From: Xanthomonas sp. DAR 35659
GTDB taxonomy: Bacteria; Pseudomonadota; Gammaproteobacteria; Xanthomonadales; Xanthomonadaceae
Assembly: GCF_041242975.1 (NCBI RefSeq)
Contig: NZ_CP162488.1
Coordinates: 3,834,001 to 3,898,000, forward strand
Direction: 5' to 3'
Length of the DNA: 64,000 nt
Numbering within the stretch: position 1 is the first letter of the stretch; each line of letters starts with the position of its first letter. The notes under the pieces are model-generated. The model was not told the origin of the DNA. It saw only the letters and a program-made list of their open reading frames with translations, and ran no database searches. The position numbers and the translations under genes are program-made. Positions 17,368 to 26,082 of this stretch are shown piece by piece.

Positions 17368-19422
17368 TCATGCCGCCTTGACCGCCTCATAGCGCTCGAA
17401 CGCCATGCTGGCGGACGCACGGCCCTGGGTTAGCGACCGCAGCGCGGTGGCGTAGGCCTGCAACTGCGCCAGCGGCGCGTGCGCGACCACGTCGGCGCGC
17501 GCGCCGCGCTCGGCGATCGCCACGACGCGGCCGTCGCGCCGTTGCAGGTCGCCGAGCACGTCGCCGACGCTGGCCGCCGGGGTGTCGATCGCCAGCGCCA
17601 TCACCGGCTCCAGCAAGCGCGTGCCGGCCTGCGCCAACGCCGCCTTGACCGCTTCCGACGCCGCACGCTGGAACGCCATGTCCGACGAATCCACCGCATG
17701 CGCTAGGCCGTCGACCAGGGCGACCTCCACACCGACCACCGGGTAGCCGAGCGGACCTTGCGCCAGCGCCGCGCGCACACCCTTCTCGGTCGCGGCGACG
17801 AAGGCCTTTGGCACCACGCCGCCGCGGCTGCGGTCCACGAACACGACCGCCCCGTCCGCACGTGGCACAAGGTCCAGCACCACCTGCGCGAACTGGCCAT
17901 GGCCACCGTTCTGCCTGGACAGCCGCCCGACCACGCCCGGCACCGCCGCACGCAGGGTTTCCTGGTAGGCCACGCGCGGCACGCCGGTGCGTACATCCAC
18001 ATGCCACTCGGTGCGCAGGCGCTCCACCATCACTTCCAGGTGCAGTTCGCCCATGCCCCAGACCAGGGTTTCGCCGGTCTCCGGATCGCTGTCGAGACGG
18101 AACGAGGGATCTTCCTGCGCCAGCCGCGCCAGTCCCTGCCCCATCCGCACCAGGTCCGCGGCGTTGGCCGCGGCCAGGCGCCACGCCAGCACCGGCGGCT
18201 GGGTACGGATGCTCTCCAGCACCCAACGCGCGTCGCCGCCGCTGAGCGTCTCGCCGCTGGTCGCGTCCTTCCAGCCGAGGATGGCCACGATCTCGCCGGC
18301 GAGCGCCTGCGCCACGTCGTGGGTCCGCTGCGCCTGGACCACCGCCAACCGCCCGACCCGGCGCGGGCGCCGCGTCTGCGACGCCCACACCGTGTCGCCG
18401 ACGCGCAAGGTGCCCGCGTACACGCGCACGAACGCCAGCGGCCCCTGCGCGGTATGCGCGACCTTGAACACCAGCGCCGCCAGCGGCGCGGACGGGTCCG
18501 GCGCCAGGTGCACGGTCTCCGCCACGTCGGCGTCGTCGCGCGCGCGTGTCGCAGGCACCGGCGGACGGTCCAGCGGCGACGGCAGCCAATCGACGATCGC
18601 GTCCAGCAACGGCTCGATGCCCTTGCCCTTGAACGCCGAACCGGCCAGCACCGGCACGCCGGCGCCCGCCAGGGTGGCGCGGCGCAACGCCGCGCGCAGC
18701 GCGTCGTCGTCGATCGCCTGCTCCCGCAGATAGGCATCGGCCAGGTCGTCGTCGTGGTCGGCTACCGCGGCGATGAGGCGCTCGCGCGCCGCGGCGAACG
18801 CGGCCGCGTCGTCCGCGGTCCACGCGCGCGCGGCCATGCGGTCGTCGCCGTCCCAGGCGAGCACGCGGCGGCCGACCAGGTCGACCCAGCCATCGAAGCC
18901 GGAATCGCCAGGCAGCGGCACGCCGACGGCCCATACGGTGGCGTCGAGCTTGTCGCGCAACTGGTCCAGCACACCGTCGAACGAGGCGCCGGCACGGTCC
19001 ATCTTGTTGACGAACGCGAGCAACGGCACGCCGTGGCGGCGCGCCTGGCGCCACACGGTCTCCGACTGCGGCTGCACGCCGTCGACCGCGGAAAACACCG
19101 CGACCGCGCCGTCGAGCACGCGCAAAGAGCGCTCCACCTCGATCGCGAAATCGATGTGCCCCGGCGTGTCGATCAGGGTGAGCCGATGCGCCGGTTGCCC
19201 GCGCACGGACCAGTGCGCCTGCACCGCGGCGGCGTCGATGGTGATGCCGCGGGCGCGCTCGATGTCGGAGAAGTCGGTGGTGGCGGCGCCGTCGTGGACT
19301 TCGCCGACACGATGGATCGCGCCGGTGACCCACAGCAGGCGTTCGGTGAGGGTGGTCTTGCCGGCGTCGATGTGGGCGATGATGCCGAGATTGCGCCAGC
19401 GGGAAAGGGTTTGGGTGTTCAT
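17368..19422 (-). CDS. Elongation factor G paralogue (FusA2-type translational GTPase)
   Basis: Ribosome-acting GTPase of 684 aa starting MNTQTLSRWRNLGIIAHIDA. G1 is AHIDAGKTT at residues 16-24, followed by RGITID, DTPGHIDFAIEVERSLRVLD and NKMDRAG. Domain II follows (FKVAHTAQGPLAFVRVYAGT), then domains III-V (MGELHLEVMVERLRTEW, the domain IV segment NGGHGQFAQV, and the domain V core). It is somewhat divergent from housekeeping EF-G of about 700 aa and stands alone, not with rpsL-rpsG-tuf. It could be a second EF-G or a ribosome-protection/rescue GTPase. The leader has a terminator-like hairpin, a tiny ORF and a second hairpin, suggesting regulation at the 5' end. Confidence 0.85.
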   Translation of the reverse strand: MNTQTLSRWRNLGIIAHIDAGKTTLTERLLWVTGAIHRVGEVHDGAATTDFSDIERARGITIDAAAVQAHWSVRGQPAHRLTLIDTPGHIDFAIEVERSLRVLDGAVAVFSAVDGVQPQSETVWRQARRHGVPLLAFVNKMDRAGASFDGVLDQLRDKLDATVWAVGVPLPGDSGFDGWVDLVGRRVLAWDGDDRMAARAWTADDAAAFAAARERLIAAVADHDDDLADAYLREQAIDDDALRAALRRATLAGAGVPVLAGSAFKGKGIEPLLDAIVDWLPSPLDRPPVPATRARDDADVAETVHLAPDPSAPLAALVFKVAHTAQGPLAFVRVYAGTLRVGDTVWASQTRRPRRVGRLAVVQAQRTHDVAQALAGEIVAILGWKDATSGETLSGGDARWVLESIRTQPPVLAWRLAAANAADLVRMGQGLARLAQEDPSFRLDSDPETGETLVWGMGELHLEVMVERLRTEWHVDVRTGVPRVAYQETLRAAVPGVVGRLSRQNGGHGQFAQVVLDLVPRADGAVVFVDRSRGGVVPKAFVAATEKGVRAALAQGPLGYPVVGVEVALVDGLAHAVDSSDMAFQRAASEAVKAALAQAGTRLLEPVMALAIDTPAASVGDVLGDLQRRDGRVVAIAERGARADVVAHAPLAQLQAYATALRSLTQGRASASMAFERYEAVKAA

Positions 19423-19452
19423 GAGAGGGGTTCCAGTGCCAACACGGGAAGG

Positions 19453-19484
19453 CCGCATGCCCCGGTTGGCGCGTGGGCATACGG
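19453..19484 (-). promoter_or_regulatory. Leader hairpin between the upstream ORF and the EF-G paralogue
   Basis: Read leftward, CCGTATGCCC pairs with GGGCATGCGG (10 bp with one G-U), with a 12-base loop. The hairpin begins at the base after the TAG of the upstream ORF and ends 30 bp before the EF-G start codon. A ribosome terminating on the upstream ORF would cover or open it, so it could gate translation. There is no U-tract. Confidence 0.5.
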
Positions 19485-19514
19485 CTAGGTTTCGGGTTCG
19501 GCTGCGTGGTGCAT
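19485..19514 (-). CDS. Nine-codon leader peptide candidate (upstream ORF)
   Basis: ATG 19512-19514 opens MHHAAEPET followed by TAG. A good ribosome binding site, AAGGAG, stands eight bases upstream (GAAGGAGAACGTGCC before ATG). The ORF is far too short for a gene but well placed as a regulatory leader for the EF-G paralogue, whose ATG is 62 bp downstream. The stop codon directly abuts a hairpin. Expression is not proven. Confidence 0.5.
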   Translation of the reverse strand: MHHAAEPET

Positions 19515-19563
19515 GGCACGTTCTCCTTCGCGTCTCGGAAGTGGGATGGCTGAAAAAAGGCAA

Positions 19564-19586
19564 TAAAAAAGCACCCATCGGGTGCT
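19564..19586 (-). terminator. Terminator-like hairpin upstream of the EF-G paralogue
   Basis: Read leftward, AGCACCC/GGGTGCT with a GAT loop (7 bp) is followed by TTTTTTATTG. It stands 50 bp upstream of the leader ORF and no leftward gene precedes it nearby. It may therefore be an attenuator for the EF-G paralogue rather than the end of another transcript. Confidence 0.65.
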
Positions 19587-20036
19587 CGTCTGCGGCGGAT
19601 CGGCGGCGGCGGAGCGCTACGGCTCGGCTCGGTCCATCCCGTCAGGCAGGCGCACCCGGCCCGCGCTGATGCGCAGGGCGGCGGTCGGCAATATCAGTAG
19701 CGGCGCGTGCGACATGGCAGGACGGGCGATACGGTGGACGAGGGCGCAAGTCTGGACCTGTGGCGTTGCCGGGTCAATGCGTTGGGGGCGGCGCAGTTGG
19801 AACAGATCGGGGCGACCCATGCAACGACGCCGCGCCAGTGCGCCGCTCGCGCATCTGGCAGCCCCCGACTGCGACAAGGCGGGCTGCGGCGACTGGCACG
19901 AGGAGCAACCGAAGTGGACGCGAACGCGCCCGCGGACCCGCGCTTTCCTTGTTGGCAGGAAATGAAGGAAGATCGACCTTTAAGCCAAGCGTGAATCCCG
20001 GAACAGTGGGAGGCCGACCACACCCCGGATTTCGCC
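19587..20036. other. Intergenic region EF-G leader / DJ-1 gene
   Basis: About 450 bp between divergent genes with no convincing coding sequence. It should hold the promoters of both. I see no other clear signal. Confidence 0.4.
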
Positions 20037-21173
20037 ATGTCTGATGTTTCCCGTCACCGCGCCTGCATCGCCCTGCTCGCCTTCGCCGGTCTCTTCGCAG
20101 GCGGCGCAGCGGCAGCCGCCGCCGATTCCCCGGCACCACCGCAGCTAGCGGACACCCCGACGAAGGCCTTGCCGATCGTCCACCGCCGAACGGATCCGGA
20201 CGCCCGTCCCGTGGTGGTCGTCATCGCCCAGGACAAGACCGTGTTGTCGGACTTCGTCGTGCCCTACGGCGTGCTCGCGCAATCCGGCGTGGCGCACGTG
20301 ATCGCCTTGAACATGAAGGATGGCCCGCTGAAGGCTGGCCCGCTCACGCTGTTGCCCGACATGTCCGTTGCCGACTTCGACAAGGCCTATCCCGCGGGTG
20401 CCGACTACGTGATCGTGCCGGCGACGGAAAACAAGCACGTGGAGGAAACGGACTGGTTGCGAACGCAACGCGCGCGCGGCGCGGCGCTGGTGTCGATCTG
20501 CGACGGGGTCGAACTGCTGGCGGAGATCGGCGCGCTCGACGATCGCCGCGCCACGGGCCACTGGGCCTCGTTGCGCGATCGTCGCAAGCACTACCCGCAG
20601 GTCACCTGGCTGACGAACCTGCGCTATGTGGCCGATGGCGATGTCGCCTCGAGCGCTGGCGTCTCCGCCGCGCTGCCGATCAGCCTGGCGCTGGTCGAGA
20701 CCATCGCCGGACCGCAAGCGGCGCGTGCGACCGCCGGCCGCCTGGGCGTCGCGGAATGGGATGCCGCGCATGACAGCGACGTGTTCCGGGTACGTCCAAC
20801 GGATGTGGCGACGCACCGCGCCAACATGCGCCTCAAGCGCGAAGACGTGGTGGCGCTGGAGGTACGCGACGGTGACGACGAAGTGGCGCTGTCGCTGCAT
20901 GCGGAAGCATGGTCGCGCACGATGCGCAATGATGTCCGGCTTGTCTCCGAGACCGCCGGCCCGGTCCGGCTGCGCGGCGGCCTGCGCATGCTGGCACAGT
21001 GCACGTCGTCCTCGACGCCGGACGTAAGCATCGCATTGGCCACGGCCGCCCCCGCCGGCGCGGCACTCTCTGCCGCGTTGGATCTGATCGCCCAGCGCTA
21101 TGGCGGCGGCACCGCGCGCCTGTCCGCGCTCGCCATGGAATACCCATGGGGCGATCTGCAGGGCGCGCGCTGA
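20037..21173 (+). CDS. Exported DJ-1/PfpI-family protein
   Basis: A 378-aa protein with a signal peptide (HRACIALLAFAGLFAGGAAA, cleavage near AAA-DSP). Residues about 58-235 form a class I glutamine amidotransferase-like fold. The nucleophile-elbow cysteine sits in ALVSICDGVELLAEIGALDD, and the family ASSAGVSAALPISLALVETI segment follows. The C-terminal 120 residues are not recognised. Similar proteins are annotated as transcriptional regulators lacking the DNA-binding part. The gene ends one base before a possible start of the DJ-1/AraC regulator, so the pair is probably co-transcribed. Confidence 0.75.
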   Translation: MSDVSRHRACIALLAFAGLFAGGAAAAAADSPAPPQLADTPTKALPIVHRRTDPDARPVVVVIAQDKTVLSDFVVPYGVLAQSGVAHVIALNMKDGPLKAGPLTLLPDMSVADFDKAYPAGADYVIVPATENKHVEETDWLRTQRARGAALVSICDGVELLAEIGALDDRRATGHWASLRDRRKHYPQVTWLTNLRYVADGDVASSAGVSAALPISLALVETIAGPQAARATAGRLGVAEWDAAHDSDVFRVRPTDVATHRANMRLKREDVVALEVRDGDDEVALSLHAEAWSRTMRNDVRLVSETAGPVRLRGGLRMLAQCTSSSTPDVSIALATAAPAGAALSAALDLIAQRYGGGTARLSALAMEYPWGDLQGAR

Positions 21174-21252
21174 CATGCGCAGCCCGCGCGCCCCGCATTC
21201 TCCCGTCCAGCGCCCACGGCGGCGTTCCCTCGCCGTGAACGGACAGCAGCCC

Positions 21253-22344
21253 ATGACATCTGGACCAGCGCCCGGCATTCCAGCGTCCCGGGACGAAATG
21301 CCGATCCGCGTCAAGCGCGCGCGACAGCCGCAAGCCCCCTTGCGCGTAGTGCTTCTGGCCTACGACGGGATGAACCTGCTTGACCTCGCCGGTCCATTGC
21401 AGGCGCTGACCACGGCCAACCGCAGCGCGCAAGCCGGTGTACCCGCGCGTTACGACACCATCGTGGCATCGGAGCATGGCGGCCCCATCGTCACCGGATC
21501 GGGCTTGCCCGTGGTCACCGTCCCGATTTCCTCGCTGACCGACGCAGCGATCGACACGCTGATCGCCGCAGGCGGCTGCCCGGGCGAGGAATTCGAGGTC
21601 ACGCCCGCGCTGCGCGACTTCATCGCCGTGCGTGCCGCGTCGGTACGCAGGCTCTGCTCCGTCTGTACGGGCGCGTTCCTACTGGCCGCCGCTGGCCAGC
21701 TCGATGGCCGGCGTGTGGCGACGCACTGGGCCTGGCTCGACAAGTTGAAGCGCCGGCATCCACAACTGGAGGTCGATCCGGACAGCATCTTCATCCGCGA
21801 CGGCAAGCTCTGGACCTCGGCCGGGGTGAGTTCAGGCATCGATCTCACCTTGGCGCTGATCGAGCAGGACTATGGTCCGCGCGTCGCGATCGAGGTCGCC
21901 AGACACTTGGTGGTGTTCGTGAAGCGCGCGGGCGGGCAAGCGCAGTTCAGTGTGCCCCTGGCGGCACAGACGCGGGATCACGCCTTTGTCGAGCTGCACG
22001 CGTGGATCGCGGCGAACCTGGGCGCGGACCTGTCGGTCCCGCGGCTCGCCGAGCGTGCCAACATGGCGCCGCGCACCTTCGCCCGCCTCTACGCGGCGAA
22101 GGTGGGGCGCACGCCGGCCAAGACGGTCGAGCTGATGCGCCTGGAGGCGGCGTGCCACGCTCTGGAGGACACCGCGCTGCCCTTGAAGCGCGTCGCCCTG
22201 CATGCGGGCTATGCCGACGAGCAGCAGTTGCGGCGCGCGTTTCGACGCCAGTTCGGCACCAATCCGGGCACGCATCGCGCACGCTTCTCGACGCAACCTG
22301 AAGGCATCGAAGCGGCGGAGCGTGGCGGCGTCGAGGAACGATGA
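21253..22344 (+). CDS. GlxA/FtrA-type transcription regulator (DJ-1 domain plus AraC HTH)
   Basis: Cytoplasmic regulator of about 363 aa. The N-terminal DJ-1/PfpI sensor (VVLLAYDGMNLLDLAGPLQA, then CSVCTGAFLLAAAGQLDGRR with the elbow Cys and WTSAGVSSGIDLTLALIEQD) is followed by an AraC/XylS double HTH in the last 110 residues (LSVPRLAERANMAPRTFARL, LKRVALHAGYADEQQLRRAF, FGTNPGTHRARF). The start is uncertain: ATG 21175, 21253 and 21298 are all in frame. It probably regulates the preceding DJ-1 gene or itself. Confidence 0.85.
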   Translation: MTSGPAPGIPASRDEMPIRVKRARQPQAPLRVVLLAYDGMNLLDLAGPLQALTTANRSAQAGVPARYDTIVASEHGGPIVTGSGLPVVTVPISSLTDAAIDTLIAAGGCPGEEFEVTPALRDFIAVRAASVRRLCSVCTGAFLLAAAGQLDGRRVATHWAWLDKLKRRHPQLEVDPDSIFIRDGKLWTSAGVSSGIDLTLALIEQDYGPRVAIEVARHLVVFVKRAGGQAQFSVPLAAQTRDHAFVELHAWIAANLGADLSVPRLAERANMAPRTFARLYAAKVGRTPAKTVELMRLEAACHALEDTALPLKRVALHAGYADEQQLRRAFRRQFGTNPGTHRARFSTQPEGIEAAERGGVEER

Positions 22345-22389
22345 GCGCAGGTACCTGCCTGCAAGGCGACGCACGCCGACCGATGCGCC

Positions 22390-23553
22390 TCAGGCCGCCC
22401 AGATCTCGCCGAACACCCGGTCGAAGTTCAGCCCCAGTACCTTCTCGGTCACCCGTGCGCTGTAACCATGGCGCAGCAGGCCATCGGCGACGCGCTCGAG
22501 CTTGCGCACGCTGTTGACGTCGGGCAGGTACGGGGGCCGGTTCTCGCCGGGCGCGCCGATGCCGTCGCGGCGGCGCTGCTGCATCAGCGCGTCCATCTCG
22601 CGGATGTCCTGCTCGGCGACCGGGAAGAACATCGAATCGGTGCCGATGCCGACGTGGTCCTCTCCGCACACGTCCAGCGCATGCAGCATGTGCCGCAGGT
22701 AGTCGGCCAGTTGCGGCTGGCGGCTGTCCTCGGTCAGGAACGGCAGCATGTAGATGCCCATCACCCCACCCTTGTCGGCCAGCGCGCGCATGTCGCGGTC
22801 GCGCTTGTTGCGCGGATGCGCGAACACCGCGTTGCAGCCGGCATGGGTGACGACCGGCGGACGCCGCGACAGCGCGATGCCATCGCGCGTGGTCTGCGCG
22901 TTGGCATGGCTCAGGTCCAGCGCCACGCCGAGCCGGTTCATGCGCGCGATCGCCTCGCGCCCGAGCGCGGTGACGCCGCCGGTATCGCCGTCCAGGCAAC
23001 CGCTGCCGAACGGCGAGGCACGGTTGTAGGACAGTTGCATCACGCGCACGCCGAGCTGGCGGAACAGGTCGATGCGCTCGGGCTTGTCCTCCAGCATCGC
23101 GGCCGATTCGAAGGAGAAGATCAGTGCGATCCGGCCTTCGCGCTTGGCGCGCTGCAGGTCGGCGTGCTGCAGCACTTTCAGGAACTGCTGCGGATACGCC
23201 TCGACCAGCGCCTGCGCGGCGGCGATGTCCTTCACCGCCGCCTCGAAGTCGCCGTCGGCGCCGCCCAGCGTGGTCTTCAGCGCGTTCACGCCGGACTCGC
23301 GCAACTGGCGCAGTTGCGTGGCGCTGTCGCCGTCGCTGGCCAGTTGGCCGATCGAGGCCAGGGTGTTGGCATCGAGCACCAGCGCGCGCCGGTACAGCGC
23401 CTCGGCGTCGGTCGCGCCGGCGCCGCTGCTGTCCACCTCCTTCGCTGCAGCGGCGCTGGCGCCGCTCGCCGTGGCCGTGGCAGGCAATGCCCCCGCCAGT
23501 AGCGCACTGCCGGAGAGGCCCAACCATTGCCGTCGCGTCCATGTCTGCTTCAT
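22390..23553 (-). CDS. Exported membrane dipeptidase (renal dipeptidase, M19)
   Basis: Zinc peptidase-family protein of 387 aa that would cleave dipeptides, including those with D-residues. The N-terminus MKQTWTRRQWLGLSGSALLA is a Tat-type leader (RRQWLGLSG), so export is folded via Tat. The M19 core shows LIFSFESAAMLEDKPERIDL, VRVMQLSYNRASPFGSGCLD, GVALDLSHANAQTTRDGIAL, PPVVTHAGCNAV and EDHVGIGTDSMFF. The usual N-terminal metal motif DGHND is replaced by VLDANTL, so activity needs checking. It is divergent from the antiporter gene. Confidence 0.83.
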   Translation of the reverse strand: MKQTWTRRQWLGLSGSALLAGALPATATASGASAAAAKEVDSSGAGATDAEALYRRALVLDANTLASIGQLASDGDSATQLRQLRESGVNALKTTLGGADGDFEAAVKDIAAAQALVEAYPQQFLKVLQHADLQRAKREGRIALIFSFESAAMLEDKPERIDLFRQLGVRVMQLSYNRASPFGSGCLDGDTGGVTALGREAIARMNRLGVALDLSHANAQTTRDGIALSRRPPVVTHAGCNAVFAHPRNKRDRDMRALADKGGVMGIYMLPFLTEDSRQPQLADYLRHMLHALDVCGEDHVGIGTDSMFFPVAEQDIREMDALMQQRRRDGIGAPGENRPPYLPDVNSVRKLERVADGLLRHGYSARVTEKVLGLNFDRVFGEIWAA

Positions 23554-23737
23554 CGTCGTCTCCTTCCATCGAGGTGGTGCGCCACCGGCGTCGCGACGCC
23601 CGCGCATCGGCGCGCAAGGCAGTGTAGCGGTGGCGTGGCGCCCGGAACGCATGCCGCGATGCCAGGCCGGCGTGCGGATGCGTGGATTTATGCGCGCCGC
23701 ACTCCTATCATCCGCCGATCCATCAAGGACGTGCCCC

Positions 23738-25003
23738 ATGACCACCCCTCAGATGTCCGTGTATTTCTTTCTGCAGGCGGCGGTGATCCTACTGGTGTGC
23801 CGGCTGGTCGGGCTGTTGGCCAAGCGCCTGGGCCAGCCGCAGGTGGTGGGCGAGATGATCGCCGGCGTCGCGCTGGGTCCCTCGCTGTTCGGGCTGGTGC
23901 TGCCGGACCTGCAGCAGGCCCTGTTTCCCAAGCCGACCCTGGACATGCTGTACGTGGCCGCGCAGTTCGGCGTCGGCCTGTACATGTTCCTGGTCGGCAC
24001 CGACTTCCGCGGCGACCATTTCCGCGCCCGCTACCGCAGCGCGATGACCGTGTCGCTGGCCGGCATCGCGGTGCCGTTCGTGCTCGCGTTCGCGCTGGTG
24101 CCGTGGCTGCTGCACACCCCGGGCCTGTTCTCGGCCAAAGCCAAGACCCTGGAAGCCTCGCTGTTCCTGGGCGCGGCCATCGCCATCACCGCATTCCCGA
24201 TGCTGGCGCGGATCATCCACGAGCGCGGCCTCACCGGCAGTTCGCTGGGCACGCTGGCGCTCACCGCCGGCGCGGTGGACGATGCCGCGGCCTGGTGCAT
24301 CCTGGCCATCGTGCTGGCCAGTTTCGGCGGCAGCTGGGGCAGCGCCTATCTGGCGATCGGCGGCGGCGTGGGCTACGCGCTGTTCATGATGCTGATCGGC
24401 CGCCACTGGCTGCGCCGCCTGGCCGACCACGTGCGTACCGACCAGCCGCTCGGCGCCAGCGTGCTGGCGGTGGTGCTGATGCTGTTCTGCCTCAGCGCCT
24501 GGGCGATGGACGCGATCGGCATCCACGCCGTGTTCGGCGGCTTCCTGCTCGGCGCCTGCCTGCCCAAGGGCGCGCTGACCGAGAAGCTGCGCGAGCAGTT
24601 GCAACCGTTCGTGGTGGTGTTCCTGCTGCCGATGTTCTTCACCTTTTCCGGACTCAAGACCCAGCTCAGCGTGCTGCTGGACCCGCAGATCCTGCTGGCG
24701 GGCGGAGCGATCCTGCTGGCCTCGTTCCTGGGCAAGGGCATCGCCTGCTGGGCCGCGGCCCGCGCCAGCGGCGAGAACAACCGCGACGCGATGGCGATCG
24801 GCGCGCTGATGAACGCACGCGGGCTGATGGAGCTGATCATCATCAACATCGGCCTGCAGGCCGGGGTCATCGAACAGGGCCTGTTCTCGATCCTGGTGCT
24901 GATGGCGATCGTCTCCACGCTGATGGCCACGCCGCTGTTCAACTGGGTGATGCGCCGCGCCGCCATGCGCGATGTGACGCCCGCTGCAGCAGGGCCAGGC
25001 TGA
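23738..25003 (+). CDS. CPA2-family monovalent cation:proton antiporter
   Basis: Inner-membrane Na+/H+ or K+/H+ exchanger of 421 aa with about 12-13 hydrophobic segments. CPA2 signatures are GQPQVVGEMIAGVALGPSLF, the paired acidic residues in LTLALTAGAVDDAAAWCILA, AVFGGFLLGACLPKG, and NARGLMELIIINIGLQAGVI near the end. It lacks the cytosolic RCK/TrkA-N domain of KefB/KefC. No partner gene is adjacent. A hairpin without a U-tract follows at 25042-25067. Confidence 0.88.
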   Translation: MTTPQMSVYFFLQAAVILLVCRLVGLLAKRLGQPQVVGEMIAGVALGPSLFGLVLPDLQQALFPKPTLDMLYVAAQFGVGLYMFLVGTDFRGDHFRARYRSAMTVSLAGIAVPFVLAFALVPWLLHTPGLFSAKAKTLEASLFLGAAIAITAFPMLARIIHERGLTGSSLGTLALTAGAVDDAAAWCILAIVLASFGGSWGSAYLAIGGGVGYALFMMLIGRHWLRRLADHVRTDQPLGASVLAVVLMLFCLSAWAMDAIGIHAVFGGFLLGACLPKGALTEKLREQLQPFVVVFLLPMFFTFSGLKTQLSVLLDPQILLAGGAILLASFLGKGIACWAAARASGENNRDAMAIGALMNARGLMELIIINIGLQAGVIEQGLFSILVLMAIVSTLMATPLFNWVMRRAAMRDVTPAAAGPG

Positions 25004-25041
25004 GCGGCGCCCGCTCGCGTCTTCGGCGACTCAACCGTATC

Positions 25042-25067
25042 GGCAGGGCCTGCTCCGAGGCCCTGCC
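25042..25067 (+). terminator. Hairpin after the antiporter gene (weak terminator candidate)
   Basis: A perfect 10-bp stem GGCAGGGCCT/AGGCCCTGCC with a six-base loop stands 38 bp after the stop codon. No T-run follows on either strand, so termination is only a possibility. Confidence 0.35.
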
Positions 25068-25167
25068 AGGACGCCGGACGCGGCGGGTCCGAACATGCGT
25101 GCCGAGCCACCCAAGCCCAGGCGGCCCGCTGCGCGAACGCTGACGGACATCGCCACGCGCACCTCAA

Positions 25168-25848
25168 TTACCTGCGTATGAACACCGAGAGGTAGATCGT
25201 GCCATTGGCGTCGCCTCCGAGCACCGTGTGGGCGTCGGAAAAGCTGTCCCTGAACCAGGGCTCGCCATATGCGGAAGTGACAAGCGTCTGCCAGTCGGCA
25301 TTCGCAGCCCTGGGCGATACGCCGGGTTTCACCACGGCGCTCATGTAGCACAAGGTCCTGCTGCAGTTCGGCGCCGACACTTCCAGTCCGCCATACGCAA
25401 CTGCCTTCGACCGCACATGGGTATCGAGATAGGCTTCGACGCGGGACGACCAGTCCTCGTCCCGTCCCTCCATGTCGTGGAGCGCTTGGAGATCCCGGAA
25501 CAGCGACTCGCCCTGGCCCAGGTCAGCCTGCATCGCGCGGACGCGCTTCATGTTCGCCTCGCTGATGGGCGACAAGCTCGCAGCCCCGGGCGCTGTCGAT
25601 GCCCCTCCCCCCGCCGGTGCTTGCCGAGCGCCTTCGGATGTCGCACTCGGTACGGCATCGCGCCCGGGGTCCGACGCGTCACCGGCGCCTGGGGCACCCG
25701 CGCGATCAACCGCCGATACGGCATTCGCCTCGGACCGGGCGACCGCAGCGCGAACCCCAGCCTGCGGCTCCTGGCGAAAATGGAGATAGCCGCCGGCCAA
25801 GGCCGCAACCACCAGAACTGCAGTCAGCACCAGCAATGACCTGCGCAT
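25168..25848 (-). CDS. Membrane-anchored or secreted protein of unknown function
   Basis: A 226-aa protein starting MRRSLLVLTAVLVVAALAGG, a signal anchor or signal peptide. GGAGG stands five bases upstream of this ATG. A Ser/Ala/Gly-rich linker (about 30-90) leads to a globular part with MKRVRAMQADLGQGESLFRD, LEVSAPNCSRTLCYMSAVVK (two cysteines six apart, possibly a disulfide) and a C-terminus ending IYLSVFIRR. Similar small xanthomonad envelope proteins are known only as hypothetical. I do not recognise the family. Confidence 0.6.
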   Translation of the reverse strand: MRRSLLVLTAVLVVAALAGGYLHFRQEPQAGVRAAVARSEANAVSAVDRAGAPGAGDASDPGRDAVPSATSEGARQAPAGGGASTAPGAASLSPISEANMKRVRAMQADLGQGESLFRDLQALHDMEGRDEDWSSRVEAYLDTHVRSKAVAYGGLEVSAPNCSRTLCYMSAVVKPGVSPRAANADWQTLVTSAYGEPWFRDSFSDAHTVLGGDANGTIYLSVFIRR

Positions 25849-26082
25849 GGAAACCTCCATCGCGACGGCGCCGCGCATTCGACGCCTGTCGGCCCAACGC
25901 GAAACGGCTACCCGGAACCCGGCAACGACACCGAGGGTCACGCAGCCTGCCGTGCATCTCCTTCGGCGAAGCTGCATGCATCGGGTGCCATCGTAGCGAC
26001 TTTGCGCCGAGGGCGAAAACCGCGTCCTCCGGCGCGGTCACGGCGATGGCGGCCGCGCAGGAACACGTCGGCGCCGTGGCGT

